A stretch of 64,000 nt of DNA from Roseovarius sp. MMSF_3281. Lineage in GTDB: Bacteria > Pseudomonadota > Alphaproteobacteria > Rhodobacterales > Rhodobacteraceae. The number at the start of each line of letters is the position of its first letter. Position 1 is the stretch's first letter. The notes under the pieces are model-generated. The model did not search any database. It saw nothing but the letters and a program-made list of their open reading frames with translations, and had not been told where the DNA came from. The stretch spans positions 248,001-312,000 of the forward strand of contig NZ_JASHIM010000001.1 of the NCBI RefSeq assembly GCF_030733685.1. Direction: 5' to 3'. This document shows positions 50,492 to 59,592 of the stretch, piece by piece. The translations under genes and the position numbers were made by a program.

Positions 50492-50934
50492 CCGTAAAGC
50501 TCCTTTGCGCGGGTTTCGAAGGCGCGCACGATCCGCTGCATCGCCTCGTAGAAAAACAGGCCCGCCGCTTTTTGCAGGATCATGTTCTTGAATTCGAAAT
50601 CAACGTCGAAATGCACGATACAGCCCTCGTCATCCTCTTCGAACCGCCAGTTCGAGCGCATGTATTTGAACGGCCCGTCCAGATATTCGGTTTCGATCAC
50701 CCGATCCCCGGGCCACAGGACGACGCGGCTGCCGAAACGTTCGCGAAAGACCTTGAAGCTGATCACCAGGTCGGCCTCCATGACCCTGGAGCCATCCGCC
50801 TGATCGGTGACGCTGCGCACCCGGGCCGCCGCAGTCCACGGCAAGAACTTGGGATAGCTGCCCACATCGGCCACAAGGTCATACATCTGTTGCGCCGAGT
50901 AAGGTAGCGGGCGGCTTTCGGAATGGGAGGGCAT
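50488..50934 (-). CDS. COQ10/RatA-like START-domain protein
   Basis: A 148-residue protein of the polyketide cyclase/START family. It begins MPSHSESRPLPYSAQQMYDL and shows the typical DVGSYPKFLPWTAAARVRS, SFKVFRERFGSRVVLWPGD and VHFDVDFEFKNMILQKAAG. In mitochondria and alphaproteobacteria the COQ10 branch binds ubiquinone and helps respiratory chain function; RatA of E. coli was described as a ribosome-association toxin in the same fold. The start is taken at 50934; upstream extension runs over the divergent hpt gene. It is co-transcribed with the MmgE/PrpD gene. Confidence 0.88.
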   Translation of the reverse strand: MPSHSESRPLPYSAQQMYDLVADVGSYPKFLPWTAAARVRSVTDQADGSRVMEADLVISFKVFRERFGSRVVLWPGDRVIETEYLDGPFKYMRSNWRFEEDDEGCIVHFDVDFEFKNMILQKAAGLFFYEAMQRIVRAFETRAKELYG

Positions 50935-51012
50935 TGATGAAGCAAGCCTTGATTTTCGCGTGACAGTATCTGGCTTTTTCATAGACTGGCCCACGAAATT
51001 CAAGGGGGCGGA

Positions 51013-51552
51013 ATGACCAAACACCCATATGTAATCGACCAGATGATCGGCAGCGCCGAGATTTCCGCGCGGATCGACGCGTTGACCCAAGAGATCAAGG
51101 CAGAGTTCACGGATACCCGGAAACTGGTGGTCGTCGGGCTTTTGCGCGGCTCTTTCATCTTTATCGCCGATCTGGTGCGGCAGCTTGAGATGGAGGTCGA
51201 GGTGGATTTCATCGAAACCTCGTCTTACGGCAACAGCACCGAATCCAGCCGCGAAGTGCGGATATTGAAAGACCTGCGCGGCGATATCGAGGGGCGCGAC
51301 GTTCTGGTGGTCGAGGATATCGTGGATACCGGCCACACGCTGGCCCATGTTCTGACCCTGCTGCGCAGCCGCCAGCCCGCCAAGCTGCGCAGCATTGCCC
51401 TTCTTGACAAGCCCTCGCGCCGCGAGGCCGAGGTCACCGCCGATTGGATCGGCTTTACCATCCCGGACGAATTCGTCGTGGGCTATGGAATTGACTACGC
51501 CCAAGCGGGCCGAAACCTGCCCTATATCGGCAAGGTGCGTTTCACGGAATGA
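51013..51552 (+). CDS. hpt: Hypoxanthine phosphoribosyltransferase
   Basis: A 179-residue purine-salvage enzyme making IMP (and GMP) from the free base and PRPP. The PRPP-binding loop is [19 protein letters not shown], the flexible loop is [14 protein letters not shown], and the base-binding end is [20 protein letters not shown]. The ATG at 51013 follows GGGGGCGGA at 51004-51012. The divergent COQ10-like gene starts 78 bp away. A tRNA-Arg gene in opposite orientation follows. Confidence 0.96.
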   Translation: MTKHPYVIDQMIGSAEISARIDALTQEIKAEFTDTRKLVVVGLLRGSFIFIADLVRQLEMEVEVDFIETSSYGNSTESSREVRILKDLRGDIEGRDVLVVEDIVDTGHTLAHVLTLLRSRQPAKLRSIALLDKPSRREAEVTADWIGFTIPDEFVVGYGIDYAQAGRNLPYIGKVRFTE

Positions 51553-51564
51553 CCGAAAGGAAAA

Positions 51565-51641
<77 letters not shown>

Positions 51642-51756
51642 CTTTGGGTGCGGCTATAAGACAAAGCGCTGCGCCCTGCAATCGGAAATCAGGGGGCTTG
51701 CACAATCCGCGATACCCGGCCCCAATGGCGACGCCCCACAAGGACAGACTACAGAT

Positions 51757-53250
51757 ATGCGCAACACACCCCTTTGGCTTTTGGTTTTTCTGCAAGCCGC
51801 CGTTTCCGCGGCCAGCCTGATCGTCGAAATCGTCGCGGGGCGCATGCTTGCGCCTTACGTTGGCATGTCGCTTTACACCTGGACGGCGATCATCGCGGTG
51901 GTTCTGGCGGGCTTTTCCGCCGGTCACTGGCTGGGCGGGCGATGGGCGGAAAGGCCCGCAGCACGGGCCATGACGCTAACGGGTTGGGCGCTTTTGGCGG
52001 CCGCGATCACCACGGCGCTTGCGGGTATGCTTTTGCGGCTCGGGGCGGGGCCTGTGCTGTCGCTGACGGACAACCCGCTTTGGTCCATTACACTGCTTTG
52101 CACGCTGGCCTTCTTTGCCCCATCGTTTTTTGCCGGTGTTCCGGCCCCCGTTCTGGCGCAAATCGCCGTCACCCGCGCCGAACAGTCAGGTCGCGCGCTT
52201 GGTGCGATGTTTGCGGCCGGGGCCATCGGAGCGATTGCCGGCACGCTTCTGGCCGGGTTCCTTTTCATCGCGTGGCTGGGCAGCGCCCTGACCATGGTAA
52301 CCGTGGCCTTGGCCTATGTTCTGGGGGCGGTGCTGTGCTTTCATCTTGCGCGCGGCCTGGTGCGCCTGCCGGTGGCGGCCGTTGCGGCGCTCACCCTCGG
52401 GCTTTGCAGCTACAGCGCCACCCAGCCAACCCCCTGCGACAGCGAAAGCCGCTATTTCTGTATCCGCACCGAAAGCATCGGCGCCGACCCGAACAGCCCC
52501 GTGCACCTTATGGTGATCGACCATCTGGCCCATGGCATCAGCGCGCGTGACCTGCCCCGCGTCATGTTCACCGATTTCGCCGCCATGCTGGATGGACTGG
52601 CCCGGATGCGCATGGGCGAGCGCCCGTTTTCCGCCTTCTTCGTGGGGGGCGGCAGTTTCTCGATACCCCGCGCCTGGGCGGATCGTGGGACCGGGCCGTT
52701 GACGGTGGCCGAGATCGACCCCGAGGTCACGCGCATCGCCGCGCGGGATTTCTGGTTCGATCCCGAGACCGCCACCATCCTGACCCAAGACGCCCGCCGT
52801 GCCCTGCTGAGCCGGCCAATGGCACGTTATGACGTGATCGTGGGCGATGCCTTCACCGATATCGCGGTGCCGTCGCACCTGATCACGCAAGAGTTTTTCG
52901 AGCTGGTCCGCGACCGTCTCAACACCGGCGGAGTCTACGTGATGAACGTGATCGACTTCGAAGACAGGCTTGAGGCGCTGGCCGCGGTACATGCCACCTT
53001 GGCAACGGTTTTTCCCAAGGTTGAAATCTGGACCGAGCAACGCCAGCCACAGCCGGGGCAACGCATGGTGTTCGTGCTTGTCGCCTCGGGCGCGCAAAGC
53101 CCGGTGGATAGCATCACCCTGCCCGCGCCCGACCCCACAACCTATGGCGCCCTTGGGCGCGGCTTTACCGAAGGCCTTCTTGCCCGGAAAAAACCGCTCA
53201 TCCTGACGGATGATTACGCGCCCATCGACCGCCTGCTTGGGCCGGGTTAA
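51757..53250 (+). CDS. Membrane protein with C-terminal spermidine-synthase-like domain
   Basis: A 497-residue fused protein. The first 215 residues hold about seven hydrophobic segments (for example LWLLVFLQAAVSAASLIVE, YTWTAIIAVVLAGFSAGHWL, ALTMVTVALAYVLGAVLCF), as in the MFS-like N-terminal part of fused spermidine synthases. The C-terminal half has the Rossmann pattern SAFFVGGGSFSIPRAWAD, TVAEIDPEVTRIA and YDVIVGDAFTDIAVPSHLIT. The Gly-rich loop differs from true polyamine synthases (GGG with SFS after it), and no polyamine genes are near. The acceptor substrate is unknown. Confidence 0.85.
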   Translation: MRNTPLWLLVFLQAAVSAASLIVEIVAGRMLAPYVGMSLYTWTAIIAVVLAGFSAGHWLGGRWAERPAARAMTLTGWALLAAAITTALAGMLLRLGAGPVLSLTDNPLWSITLLCTLAFFAPSFFAGVPAPVLAQIAVTRAEQSGRALGAMFAAGAIGAIAGTLLAGFLFIAWLGSALTMVTVALAYVLGAVLCFHLARGLVRLPVAAVAALTLGLCSYSATQPTPCDSESRYFCIRTESIGADPNSPVHLMVIDHLAHGISARDLPRVMFTDFAAMLDGLARMRMGERPFSAFFVGGGSFSIPRAWADRGTGPLTVAEIDPEVTRIAARDFWFDPETATILTQDARRALLSRPMARYDVIVGDAFTDIAVPSHLITQEFFELVRDRLNTGGVYVMNVIDFEDRLEALAAVHATLATVFPKVEIWTEQRQPQPGQRMVFVLVASGAQSPVDSITLPAPDPTTYGALGRGFTEGLLARKKPLILTDDYAPIDRLLGPG

Positions 53251-53262
53251 ACCGCCCACCCC

Positions 53263-53283
53263 GTCCCGGACCTGATCCGGGAC
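53263..53283. terminator. Hairpin between convergent genes
   Basis: GTCCCGGA (53263-53270) pairs with TCCGGGAC (53276-53283) across CCTGA. It lies between the spermidine-synthase-like gene and sufS, 14 bp from the sufS stop. The same hairpin sequence type is common between genes of alphaproteobacteria. It may end both transcripts. Confidence 0.55.
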
Positions 53284-53297
53284 CTCAGGCCACCACC

Positions 53298-54518
53298 CTA
53301 ACCGAACAGCTCATGCGCCAGTTCCAGCGCATCGACCAGCGCGTCGATTTCCTCGGTCGTGTTGTACATGGCGAAAGACGCGCGGCAGGTCGCCGTGACT
53401 CCCAGATGATCCATCAACGGCCCGGCGCAGTGATGGCCCGCGCGCACCGCGACGCCCTTCTTGTCAAGGATCGTGCTGATGTCATGGGCATGGGCCGCCC
53501 CCTCCATGGTGAAGGAAAAGATCGCCGCCTTGTCGGGCCGCGTGCCCTGCTGGTGCAGCCAATTGAGGCCGGTCAACCGCTCCTGTGCATAGCGGCTGAG
53601 CGTATCTTCGTAGGCGGCAATCGCCTCCATGCCGACGTCCATCATGTATTCCAAGGCCACCCCGAGGCCGATGGTCTGCACGATCCCGGGGGTTCCCGCT
53701 TCGAACTTCATCGGCGGGTCGGCATAGCTGACCTCGTCCTTGCTGACCTCGCGGATCATGTCCCCGCCGCCCATGAAGGGGCGCATTTCGGCCAAGCGGT
53801 CCTTGTGCACGAAAATCGCGCCGGACCCCGAGGGGCCATACAGCTTGTGACCGGTGATCGCATAGAAATCACAGCCCAGGTCATCTATATTCACCGGCAT
53901 ATGCACCGCCGCCTGTGAGCCATCCACCAGAACCGGCACGCCCTTTTCGCGCGCCGCGTCACAGATCGCCTTTATATCCACCTTGGTGCCCAGAACATTC
54001 GACAAATGCGTGATCGCCACCAGTTTGGTCTTGGGGCCGATGGCATCAATCACCTTTTGCGGGTCCAGATGGCCGGTGGCATCCACATCCACCCACTTGA
54101 GGTTGACGCCCTGCCGTTCGCGCAGGAAGTGCCACGGTACGATATTGGCGTGATGCTCCATCACCGACAGGACGATCTCGTCGCCTGCTTCCATGCGCGG
54201 CATGGCCCAACCGTAGGCGACCATGTTGATGCCCTCGGTGGTGCCGGAATTGAGGATGATCTGATCCTCGTCCGCCACACCAAGGAAGCGCGCGATGATC
54301 CCGCGCACGCCTTCGTATTTCTCGGTGGCCAGATTGCTCAGGTAATGCAGGCCACGATGCACATTGGCGTATTCCTCGGCATAGCTCTTGGTGATCGCGT
54401 CGATCACCGCCCGGGGTTTCTGCGCACTGGCCCCATTGTCCAGATAGACAAGCGGCTTGCCATTCACCTCGCGCGACAGAATCGGGAAATCACCGCGTAT
54501 CTTTTTGACATCCAGCAT
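53298..54518 (-). CDS. sufS: Cysteine desulfurase SufS
   Basis: A 406-residue PLP enzyme that takes sulfur from cysteine for Fe-S assembly. The group II (SufS) pattern is LVYLDNGASAQKPRAVIDAI, HRGLHYLSNLATEKYEGVR, PLP lysine in YAITGHKLYGPSGSGA and catalytic Cys in RAGHHCAGPLMDHLG. The ATG at 54518 shares a base with the stop of the preceding gene (TGATG), which supports this start over the GTG one codon earlier. It is the last gene of the suf operon. A second desulfurase-like gene stands at the other end (59593). Confidence 0.96.
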   Translation of the reverse strand: MLDVKKIRGDFPILSREVNGKPLVYLDNGASAQKPRAVIDAITKSYAEEYANVHRGLHYLSNLATEKYEGVRGIIARFLGVADEDQIILNSGTTEGINMVAYGWAMPRMEAGDEIVLSVMEHHANIVPWHFLRERQGVNLKWVDVDATGHLDPQKVIDAIGPKTKLVAITHLSNVLGTKVDIKAICDAAREKGVPVLVDGSQAAVHMPVNIDDLGCDFYAITGHKLYGPSGSGAIFVHKDRLAEMRPFMGGGDMIREVSKDEVSYADPPMKFEAGTPGIVQTIGLGVALEYMMDVGMEAIAAYEDTLSRYAQERLTGLNWLHQQGTRPDKAAIFSFTMEGAAHAHDISTILDKKGVAVRAGHHCAGPLMDHLGVTATCRASFAMYNTTEEIDALVDALELAHELFG

Positions 54519-55120
54519 CACGTCGTCCCCACGAATACCGAGGCTACAACCCCGAGGAAAATTGACAGGCCAACCGTCGCCCCGACAATCGAAACGATCA
54601 AGACAGCGGCGGATTTCACCATGCTGTCAAACTCATGCGCCACATCCAGCGCCGAAATCACCGCCCAGACCCACCAAACCGCCATGGCCAGGATCAAAAG
54701 CGAACTGACGAAAGGCATCAGAACACCCAGCACCGCAATCCCCAGCATCAAGGCGAAGGTCACCGCCTGAAGCCAGGCCATGACGGCCAGAACATCCGAC
54801 AAACGCCCCTGCCCGCCAAAGACCGTTCCAACCCAATAAAGCACGAAGACCGAAACCACCGCGCGCGCCCATTGCAGCAGGGCAAAGATCAAGGGCGCAT
54901 CGTAGGCGGGCGTGCCGCGGATCAGTTCGCCCATATCGGCGGCCGGCATCGGGGCCATCTGCAAAAGCCCCGCGAACACCATCGAGGTCACGACCGAGAC
55001 CAGCGTGAGCGCCATCCAAAGCGCCTGCGCGGGCAGATCAAGCGCCAAGAGGTGGCGGGCGGCCTCCTTCGGGGTTTTCAGCGTCACGAAGAACAACGCC
55101 TTCCAGTCTGCAAATACCAT
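54518..55120 (-). CDS. Yip1-family membrane protein, second of a pair
   Basis: A 200-residue protein with about five hydrophobic segments, for example AQALWMALTLVSVVTSMVFA, WARAVVSVFVLYWVGTVFGG, FALMLGIAVLGVLMPFVSSL and SAAVLIVSIVGATVGLSIFL. The pattern and its position resemble Yip1-domain proteins found in the suf operon of Rhodobacterales. The start is placed at ATG 55120 since the longer frame would run through the neighbouring gene. It follows the other Yip1-like gene by two bases and overlaps sufS by one, so it is coupled to both. Function in Fe-S assembly unknown. Confidence 0.75.
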   Translation of the reverse strand: MVFADWKALFFVTLKTPKEAARHLLALDLPAQALWMALTLVSVVTSMVFAGLLQMAPMPAADMGELIRGTPAYDAPLIFALLQWARAVVSVFVLYWVGTVFGGQGRLSDVLAVMAWLQAVTFALMLGIAVLGVLMPFVSSLLILAMAVWWVWAVISALDVAHEFDSMVKSAAVLIVSIVGATVGLSIFLGVVASVFVGTT

Positions 55121-55122
55121 GG

Positions 55123-55602
55123 CTACCCCCAACCGGATTCCCGTAAGTTGGCCAACCAGAACCACAAAAAGACGATGCACCACAAGGCCCCGACCAGCAT
55201 CAAGGCCCCCCCCGGCCCGATAAACCCGGCCACGAGACCGTTCAAAAGCATCAATGGACTGGCCGCCAGAAAGGCCCAGAAAAGCGCAAGACGCGAGGCA
55301 AACCCGCTGGCGCGACCGCCAAACACCCGAAGGATCAGGCCGCTTAGAAACGCCAGCAGATAGAAAATCAACGGTGCGATGAACATCCACGCCAGCAGCG
55401 AGGCCCCCATCATCGGGTAAACATCCTGCTCTGTCAGATGTGCCTCGCGCGACAGACGTGGCCATTGCGCAACGAAAGTCACCGCGCAGCCGGCCATCAG
55501 GATGGCAAGCGCGCGGCCCTCGTTTTCGCCCATGGACAAAAGCCTGCGAAAAACGGTCCGCGGCCCCCTGTAAGAGGCCGCGATATCGCGTGTGACAGGC
55601 AT
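55123..55602 (-). CDS. Yip1-family membrane protein, first of a pair
   Basis: A 159-residue protein with four hydrophobic segments (ALAILMAGCAVTFVAQWP, GASLLAWMFIAPLIFYLLAF, LFWAFLAASPLMLLNGLVAG, LMLVGALWCIVFLWFWLANL) after a basic N-terminus (DIAASYRGPRTVFRRLLS). A Yip1-like domain is the best guess. Its ATG shares one base with the sufD stop. Together with the 200-residue neighbour it forms a membrane pair embedded in the suf operon between sufD and sufS. Homologous pairs occur at this place in related genomes, as I recall; the role is unknown. Confidence 0.75.
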   Translation of the reverse strand: MPVTRDIAASYRGPRTVFRRLLSMGENEGRALAILMAGCAVTFVAQWPRLSREAHLTEQDVYPMMGASLLAWMFIAPLIFYLLAFLSGLILRVFGGRASGFASRLALFWAFLAASPLMLLNGLVAGFIGPGGALMLVGALWCIVFLWFWLANLRESGWG

Positions 55603-56888
55603 CAGCCGCGCCGCCGCTCCAGCCAGCCTTCCAGCCGTGCGTTGATCTCGTCGCGCAGGGCTTCGTCCTCGATTTCCTCGACCGCTTCGGCAAGGAACGA
55701 GAGCGTCAGCATATCTGTCGCGATCGCCTTGGGCACGCCGCGCGCCCGAAGGTAATACAGCGCATCCTCGTCAATCGCTCCCGACGTGGAGCCATGCGAA
55801 CAGGCCACGTCATCGGCGTAAATCTCAAGCTCGGGCTTGGCGTTGAACTCGCTGTCGCCATCCAGAAGCAAGGATTGGCTGATCTGGTAGCCATCGGTTT
55901 TCTGGGCATCGGGTTTGACAAGGATCTTGCCTTGGAAAATCCCCTTGGCCCCGTTGCGCAGCACCTTCTTGAACACCTGGCGGCTTTCGCAATTCTGCGC
56001 ATCGTGGGTGACGAACACCGTATCGTCGTGGTGGAAATCACCGTCGCCCACACAGGCCCCGGCAATATGGGCCACACCGTTGTCGCCGACCATCTCGACC
56101 ACGCATTCGTTGCGCGTCAGAACGCCATTGGCAGTCAGCGTGAAGGTCTTGAAGGCGCTCTCCTCGCCCACCCGGGCGAAAACATGCGTTGCCGCGCGCC
56201 GCTCGTGGTCACGCCCTTGGGTGCGCACGTGGTTGAAAGCCGCGCCATCGGCGACGTCCACTTCCATCACATTGTTGAAGCGCGCCGCCGCCGGACCGTT
56301 TTCCAAAACGGTCAGGTCCGCGCCGGCATCAAGCTTGACAACATGGTGCAAGAGTGCGTCGGAACGTGTTGATTTATGGTGATAAATCAGGTTCACGGGT
56401 TTGCTTACCTTGCCGGTGACATGGATCACCACGCCATCTTCCGCCAGCGCGGTGTTCAGCGCCGCAAGCGGGCGATGCACCGGGTCTTGGCCGCGCGCTT
56501 CCATGCTGCCGTACAGGTCTTTTGCCCAATGGATATCGGCCTGCGCCACATCTGAAAGCCGCTCGATGCTCAGACCTTCAAGCGAAAGGTCGTCACTGGC
56601 CTCGGCGTCGAACACTCCATCGACAAAGACGACCTTAAGGCGGTCCACGCCGTCGAAAATCGGGGCTTCGCCCTCGTCGAACAGTGCCGCCTCGGGCACC
56701 TCGGCCTGAACCAGCGTATCGGGCCTTGTGAATTTCCAGTATTCATCGCGTGCCGTGGGCAGGCCCATCTCGCGCACCCGCGCGATGGCGGCTTCACGCA
56801 GTTGCGTCAGCCACGCCGCCCCTTGCGGCAAGCTTACCGTGCTCAACCGCGCCTCGGTCGCGTCCTGTTTTGCCTGCGGCAATGCCAT
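55602..56888 (-). CDS. sufD: Fe-S cluster assembly protein SufD
   Basis: A 428-residue scaffold subunit of the SufBC2D complex. The N-terminal helical part ends near residue 100. The beta-helix core has VKLDAGADLTVLENGPAAAR, NECVVEMVGDNGVAHIAGAC and HHDDTVFVTHDAQNCESRQV. The conserved C-terminal region is QSLLLDGDSEFNAKPELEIY, DDVACSHGSTSGAIDEDALY and YLRARGVPKAIATDML. The His in CSHG is the conserved SufD residue. It begins one base inside the sufC stop (TAATG) and ends one base inside the next gene. Confidence 0.96.
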   Translation of the reverse strand: MALPQAKQDATEARLSTVSLPQGAAWLTQLREAAIARVREMGLPTARDEYWKFTRPDTLVQAEVPEAALFDEGEAPIFDGVDRLKVVFVDGVFDAEASDDLSLEGLSIERLSDVAQADIHWAKDLYGSMEARGQDPVHRPLAALNTALAEDGVVIHVTGKVSKPVNLIYHHKSTRSDALLHHVVKLDAGADLTVLENGPAAARFNNVMEVDVADGAAFNHVRTQGRDHERRAATHVFARVGEESAFKTFTLTANGVLTRNECVVEMVGDNGVAHIAGACVGDGDFHHDDTVFVTHDAQNCESRQVFKKVLRNGAKGIFQGKILVKPDAQKTDGYQISQSLLLDGDSEFNAKPELEIYADDVACSHGSTSGAIDEDALYYLRARGVPKAIATDMLTLSFLAEAVEEIEDEALRDEINARLEGWLERRRG

Positions 56889-57643
56889 TACGCCACCTCC
56901 TCAAGCAGATCGCTGTAACCATTCTTTTCGACTTCCAGCGCCAGTTCCGGACCGCCGGTCTTGATGATCTTGCCATCGGCCATGATGTGCACCACGTCTG
57001 GTTTGATGTGGTCCAAGAGGCGCTGATAGTGAGTGATCACAAGGAAACTGCGGCCTGCGTCGCGCAGGGCGTTCACCCCCTCCGACACCAGCTTCATCGC
57101 GTCCACATCGAGGCCGGAGTCGGTTTCGTCCAGAATGCACATCTTGGGTTCCAGCACAGCCATTTGCAGAATCTCGTTGCGCTTCTTCTCACCCCCCGAA
57201 AAGCCCACGTTGACCGGACGCTTGAGCATGTCGTTGCTCATCTTCAGGGTCGCGGCTTTCTCGCGCACCAGCTTGAGGAAATCGGCCGCGCTCATCTCTT
57301 CTTGGCCACGTGCCTTGCGCTGCGAATTGAGGGCGGTGCGCATGAAGGTCATGTTGCCCACGCCGGGAATTTCCACCGGGTACTGGAACGCCAGGAAAAG
57401 GCCCGCCGCGGCGCGCTCTTCGGGTTCCATATCCAGAATATCCTCACCTTCCAGCGAAGCCGACCCCTCGGTCACCTCGTAACCATCACGGCCGGAAAGG
57501 ACATAGGACAAGGTCGATTTGCCCGACCCGTTCGGCCCCATGATCGCATGCACCTTGCCCGCTTCCACGGTCAGGTCCACACCCTTGAGGATGGTCTTTT
57601 CCTCTTCTTCAAGATCAACGTGCAGGTTCTTGATTTCCAACAT
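56888..57643 (-). CDS. sufC: Fe-S cluster assembly ATPase SufC
   Basis: A 251-residue ABC-type ATPase that powers SufB-SufD remodelling. From ATG 57643 the sequence begins MLEIKNLHVDLEEEEKTILK. Walker A is MGPNGSGKSTLSYVLSGRD, Q-loop AFQYPVEIPGVG, signature FSGGEKKRNEI, Walker B CILDETDSGLDVDAM and H-loop VITHYQRLL. The DETDSGLD variant of Walker B is typical for SufC. It sits between a YbjQ-type gene and sufD. Confidence 0.97.
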   Translation of the reverse strand: MLEIKNLHVDLEEEEKTILKGVDLTVEAGKVHAIMGPNGSGKSTLSYVLSGRDGYEVTEGSASLEGEDILDMEPEERAAAGLFLAFQYPVEIPGVGNMTFMRTALNSQRKARGQEEMSAADFLKLVREKAATLKMSNDMLKRPVNVGFSGGEKKRNEILQMAVLEPKMCILDETDSGLDVDAMKLVSEGVNALRDAGRSFLVITHYQRLLDHIKPDVVHIMADGKIIKTGGPELALEVEKNGYSDLLEEVA

Positions 57644-57697
57644 GTTTTTCGCTCCTAACTCGTGTATTTCGCGGGGCCGGTCCGCCCCTTGTTCCAT

Positions 57698-58012
57698 TCA
57701 GTCCAGCACGACGGCGGTGCCACTGGCCGAGACCATCAGCATCGACTCGCCCACAACCTCGTAATCCAGATCGACACCGACAACGGCATTGGCGCCAAGC
57801 GCCGCCGCGCGTTGCTCAAGCTCGTTCAGTGCCGTGTCGCGCGCATCCTGCAACTTGCTTTCATAAGCGCCCGAACGGCCACCGACGACATCGGTGATCT
57901 GGGCAAAGAAATCCCGAAAGATATTCGCCCCCATGATCGCCTCACCCACCACGATCCCGCGGTAATCGGTGATCTTGCGACCTTCAACGCCGTTGGTGGT
58001 CGTGACAATCAT
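57698..58012 (-). CDS. YbjQ/UPF0145-type heavy-metal-binding domain protein
   Basis: A 104-residue member of the YbjQ family (PF01906), small pentameric proteins of unknown function. The pattern is [59 protein letters not shown] and [20 protein letters not shown]. The start at the second of two adjacent ATGs (58012) has AAGGAG six bases away. It is placed between sufB and sufC in the suf operon, which hints at a role in metal or Fe-S metabolism; this is inference from position. Confidence 0.88.
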   Translation of the reverse strand: MIVTTTNGVEGRKITDYRGIVVGEAIMGANIFRDFFAQITDVVGGRSGAYESKLQDARDTALNELEQRAAALGANAVVGVDLDYEVVGESMLMVSASGTAVVLD

Positions 58013-58044
58013 CATGCGCTCCTTGTCAGGCCGGGCGGTGGGCC

Positions 58045-59568
58045 TTAGCCCACCGAGCCTTCGAGGCTGATCGCAACCAGTTGCTGCGCCTCCATGGCAA
58101 ACTCCATCGGCAGCGCCTGCAACACGTCCTTGCAGAACCCATTGACAACCAAGGCCACTGCCTCTTCCTCGTCCATGCCGCGCTGACGGCAATAGAACAT
58201 CTGGTCGTCATCCACCTTGGAGGTGGTCGCCTCATGTTCCACACGGGAAGAGTTGTTCTTAACCTCGATATAAGGCACCGTATGCGCCCCGCATTTGTCG
58301 CCAATGAGCAGGCTGTCACACTGGGTGTAGTTCCGGCTGTTCTTGGCCTTGGGGTGCATGCTGACCAGCCCGCGATAGGTATTCTGCGCCACGCCTGCAC
58401 TGATCCCCTTCGAGACGATCCGCGACTTGGTGTTTTTGCCCAGATGCACCATCTTGGTGCCGGTATCGGCCTGCTGGTGGTTGTTGGTGATGGCGATGGA
58501 ATAAAACTCGCCCTGGCTTTCATTGCCGCGCAGGATGCAGGACGGATACTTCCAGGTGACCGCCGAACCGGTTTCCACCTGCGTCCACATCACCTTGGCC
58601 CGGTCGCCCCGGCAATCGGCCCGCTTGGTCACGAAGTTGTAAATGCCGCCGGTGCCATCCTCGTTCCCGGGGAACCAGTTTTGCACGGTGGAATATTTCA
58701 CCTCGGCGTCTTCCTCGACGACAATTTCAACCACCGCCGCGTGCAACTGGCTTTCATCGCGCTGCGGCGCGGTGCAGCCCTCAAGATAGCTCACGTAAGA
58801 GCCCTTGTCGGCAATGATCAGCGTCCGCTCGAACTGTCCGGTATTTTCCGCATTGATCCGGAAATAGGTGCTCAGCTCCATGGGGCAGCGCACACCGGGG
58901 GGCACGTAAACAAAGGAGCCATCCGAGAACACCGCCGAATTGAGCGTAGCATAGAAGTTGTCGCTCACCGGCACCACCGAGCCAAGGTATTTCTTGACCA
59001 GTTCGGGGTGTTTCTCGATCGCTTCGGAGATCGAACAGAAAATGACGCCCGCCTTCTCAAGCTCTTTCTGGAAGGTCGTGCCGACCGAAACCGAGTCAAA
59101 CACCGCGTCAACCGCCACCTTGCGGCCCTCGGCGGGGGCCTCCTCGGCCCCTTCGACACCGGCAAGGATCATCTGCTCCTTCAGCGGGATGCCCAGCTTT
59201 TCATAGGTTTCCAGAAGCTTGGGGTCGACCTCGTCCAGCGATTTGGGCTTTTCGGTCATGCTCTTGGGACGGGCATAATAATACTGCTCCTGGAAATCCA
59301 CTTTCGGGTAATCCAGCATCGCCCAGTCGGGCTCTTTCTTTTGCAACCAGCGCTGATAGGCCTGCAGACGCCACTCGGTCATCCACTCCGGCTCGTTGTT
59401 CTTTTCGCTGATCAGGCGCACGATATCTTCGGTCAGGCCCTTGGGCGCATATTCCATCTCGATATCGGTTTCCCAGCCGTATTTGTAAGCGCCGCCAACC
59501 TCGCGCACCGCATCGACCGTTTCCTGATCAACGCCTTCCTTGACCTGTGTGTCATCCAGTGCCGCCAT
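58045..59568 (-). CDS. sufB: Fe-S cluster assembly protein SufB
   Basis: A 507-residue core scaffold of SufBC2D on which Fe-S clusters form. Marker segments are [60 protein letters not shown] and [20 protein letters not shown]. Later segments are [20 protein letters not shown] and [19 protein letters not shown] with the C-terminal Cys. The conserved Cys in SYLEGCTAP is one candidate for sulfur transfer. It follows the first desulfurase by 24 bp, in one operon. Confidence 0.97.
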   Translation of the reverse strand: MAALDDTQVKEGVDQETVDAVREVGGAYKYGWETDIEMEYAPKGLTEDIVRLISEKNNEPEWMTEWRLQAYQRWLQKKEPDWAMLDYPKVDFQEQYYYARPKSMTEKPKSLDEVDPKLLETYEKLGIPLKEQMILAGVEGAEEAPAEGRKVAVDAVFDSVSVGTTFQKELEKAGVIFCSISEAIEKHPELVKKYLGSVVPVSDNFYATLNSAVFSDGSFVYVPPGVRCPMELSTYFRINAENTGQFERTLIIADKGSYVSYLEGCTAPQRDESQLHAAVVEIVVEEDAEVKYSTVQNWFPGNEDGTGGIYNFVTKRADCRGDRAKVMWTQVETGSAVTWKYPSCILRGNESQGEFYSIAITNNHQQADTGTKMVHLGKNTKSRIVSKGISAGVAQNTYRGLVSMHPKAKNSRNYTQCDSLLIGDKCGAHTVPYIEVKNNSSRVEHEATTSKVDDDQMFYCRQRGMDEEEAVALVVNGFCKDVLQALPMEFAMEAQQLVAISLEGSVG

Positions 59569-59592
59569 AAGGCCACCTCCTTGGTTGTCGTG

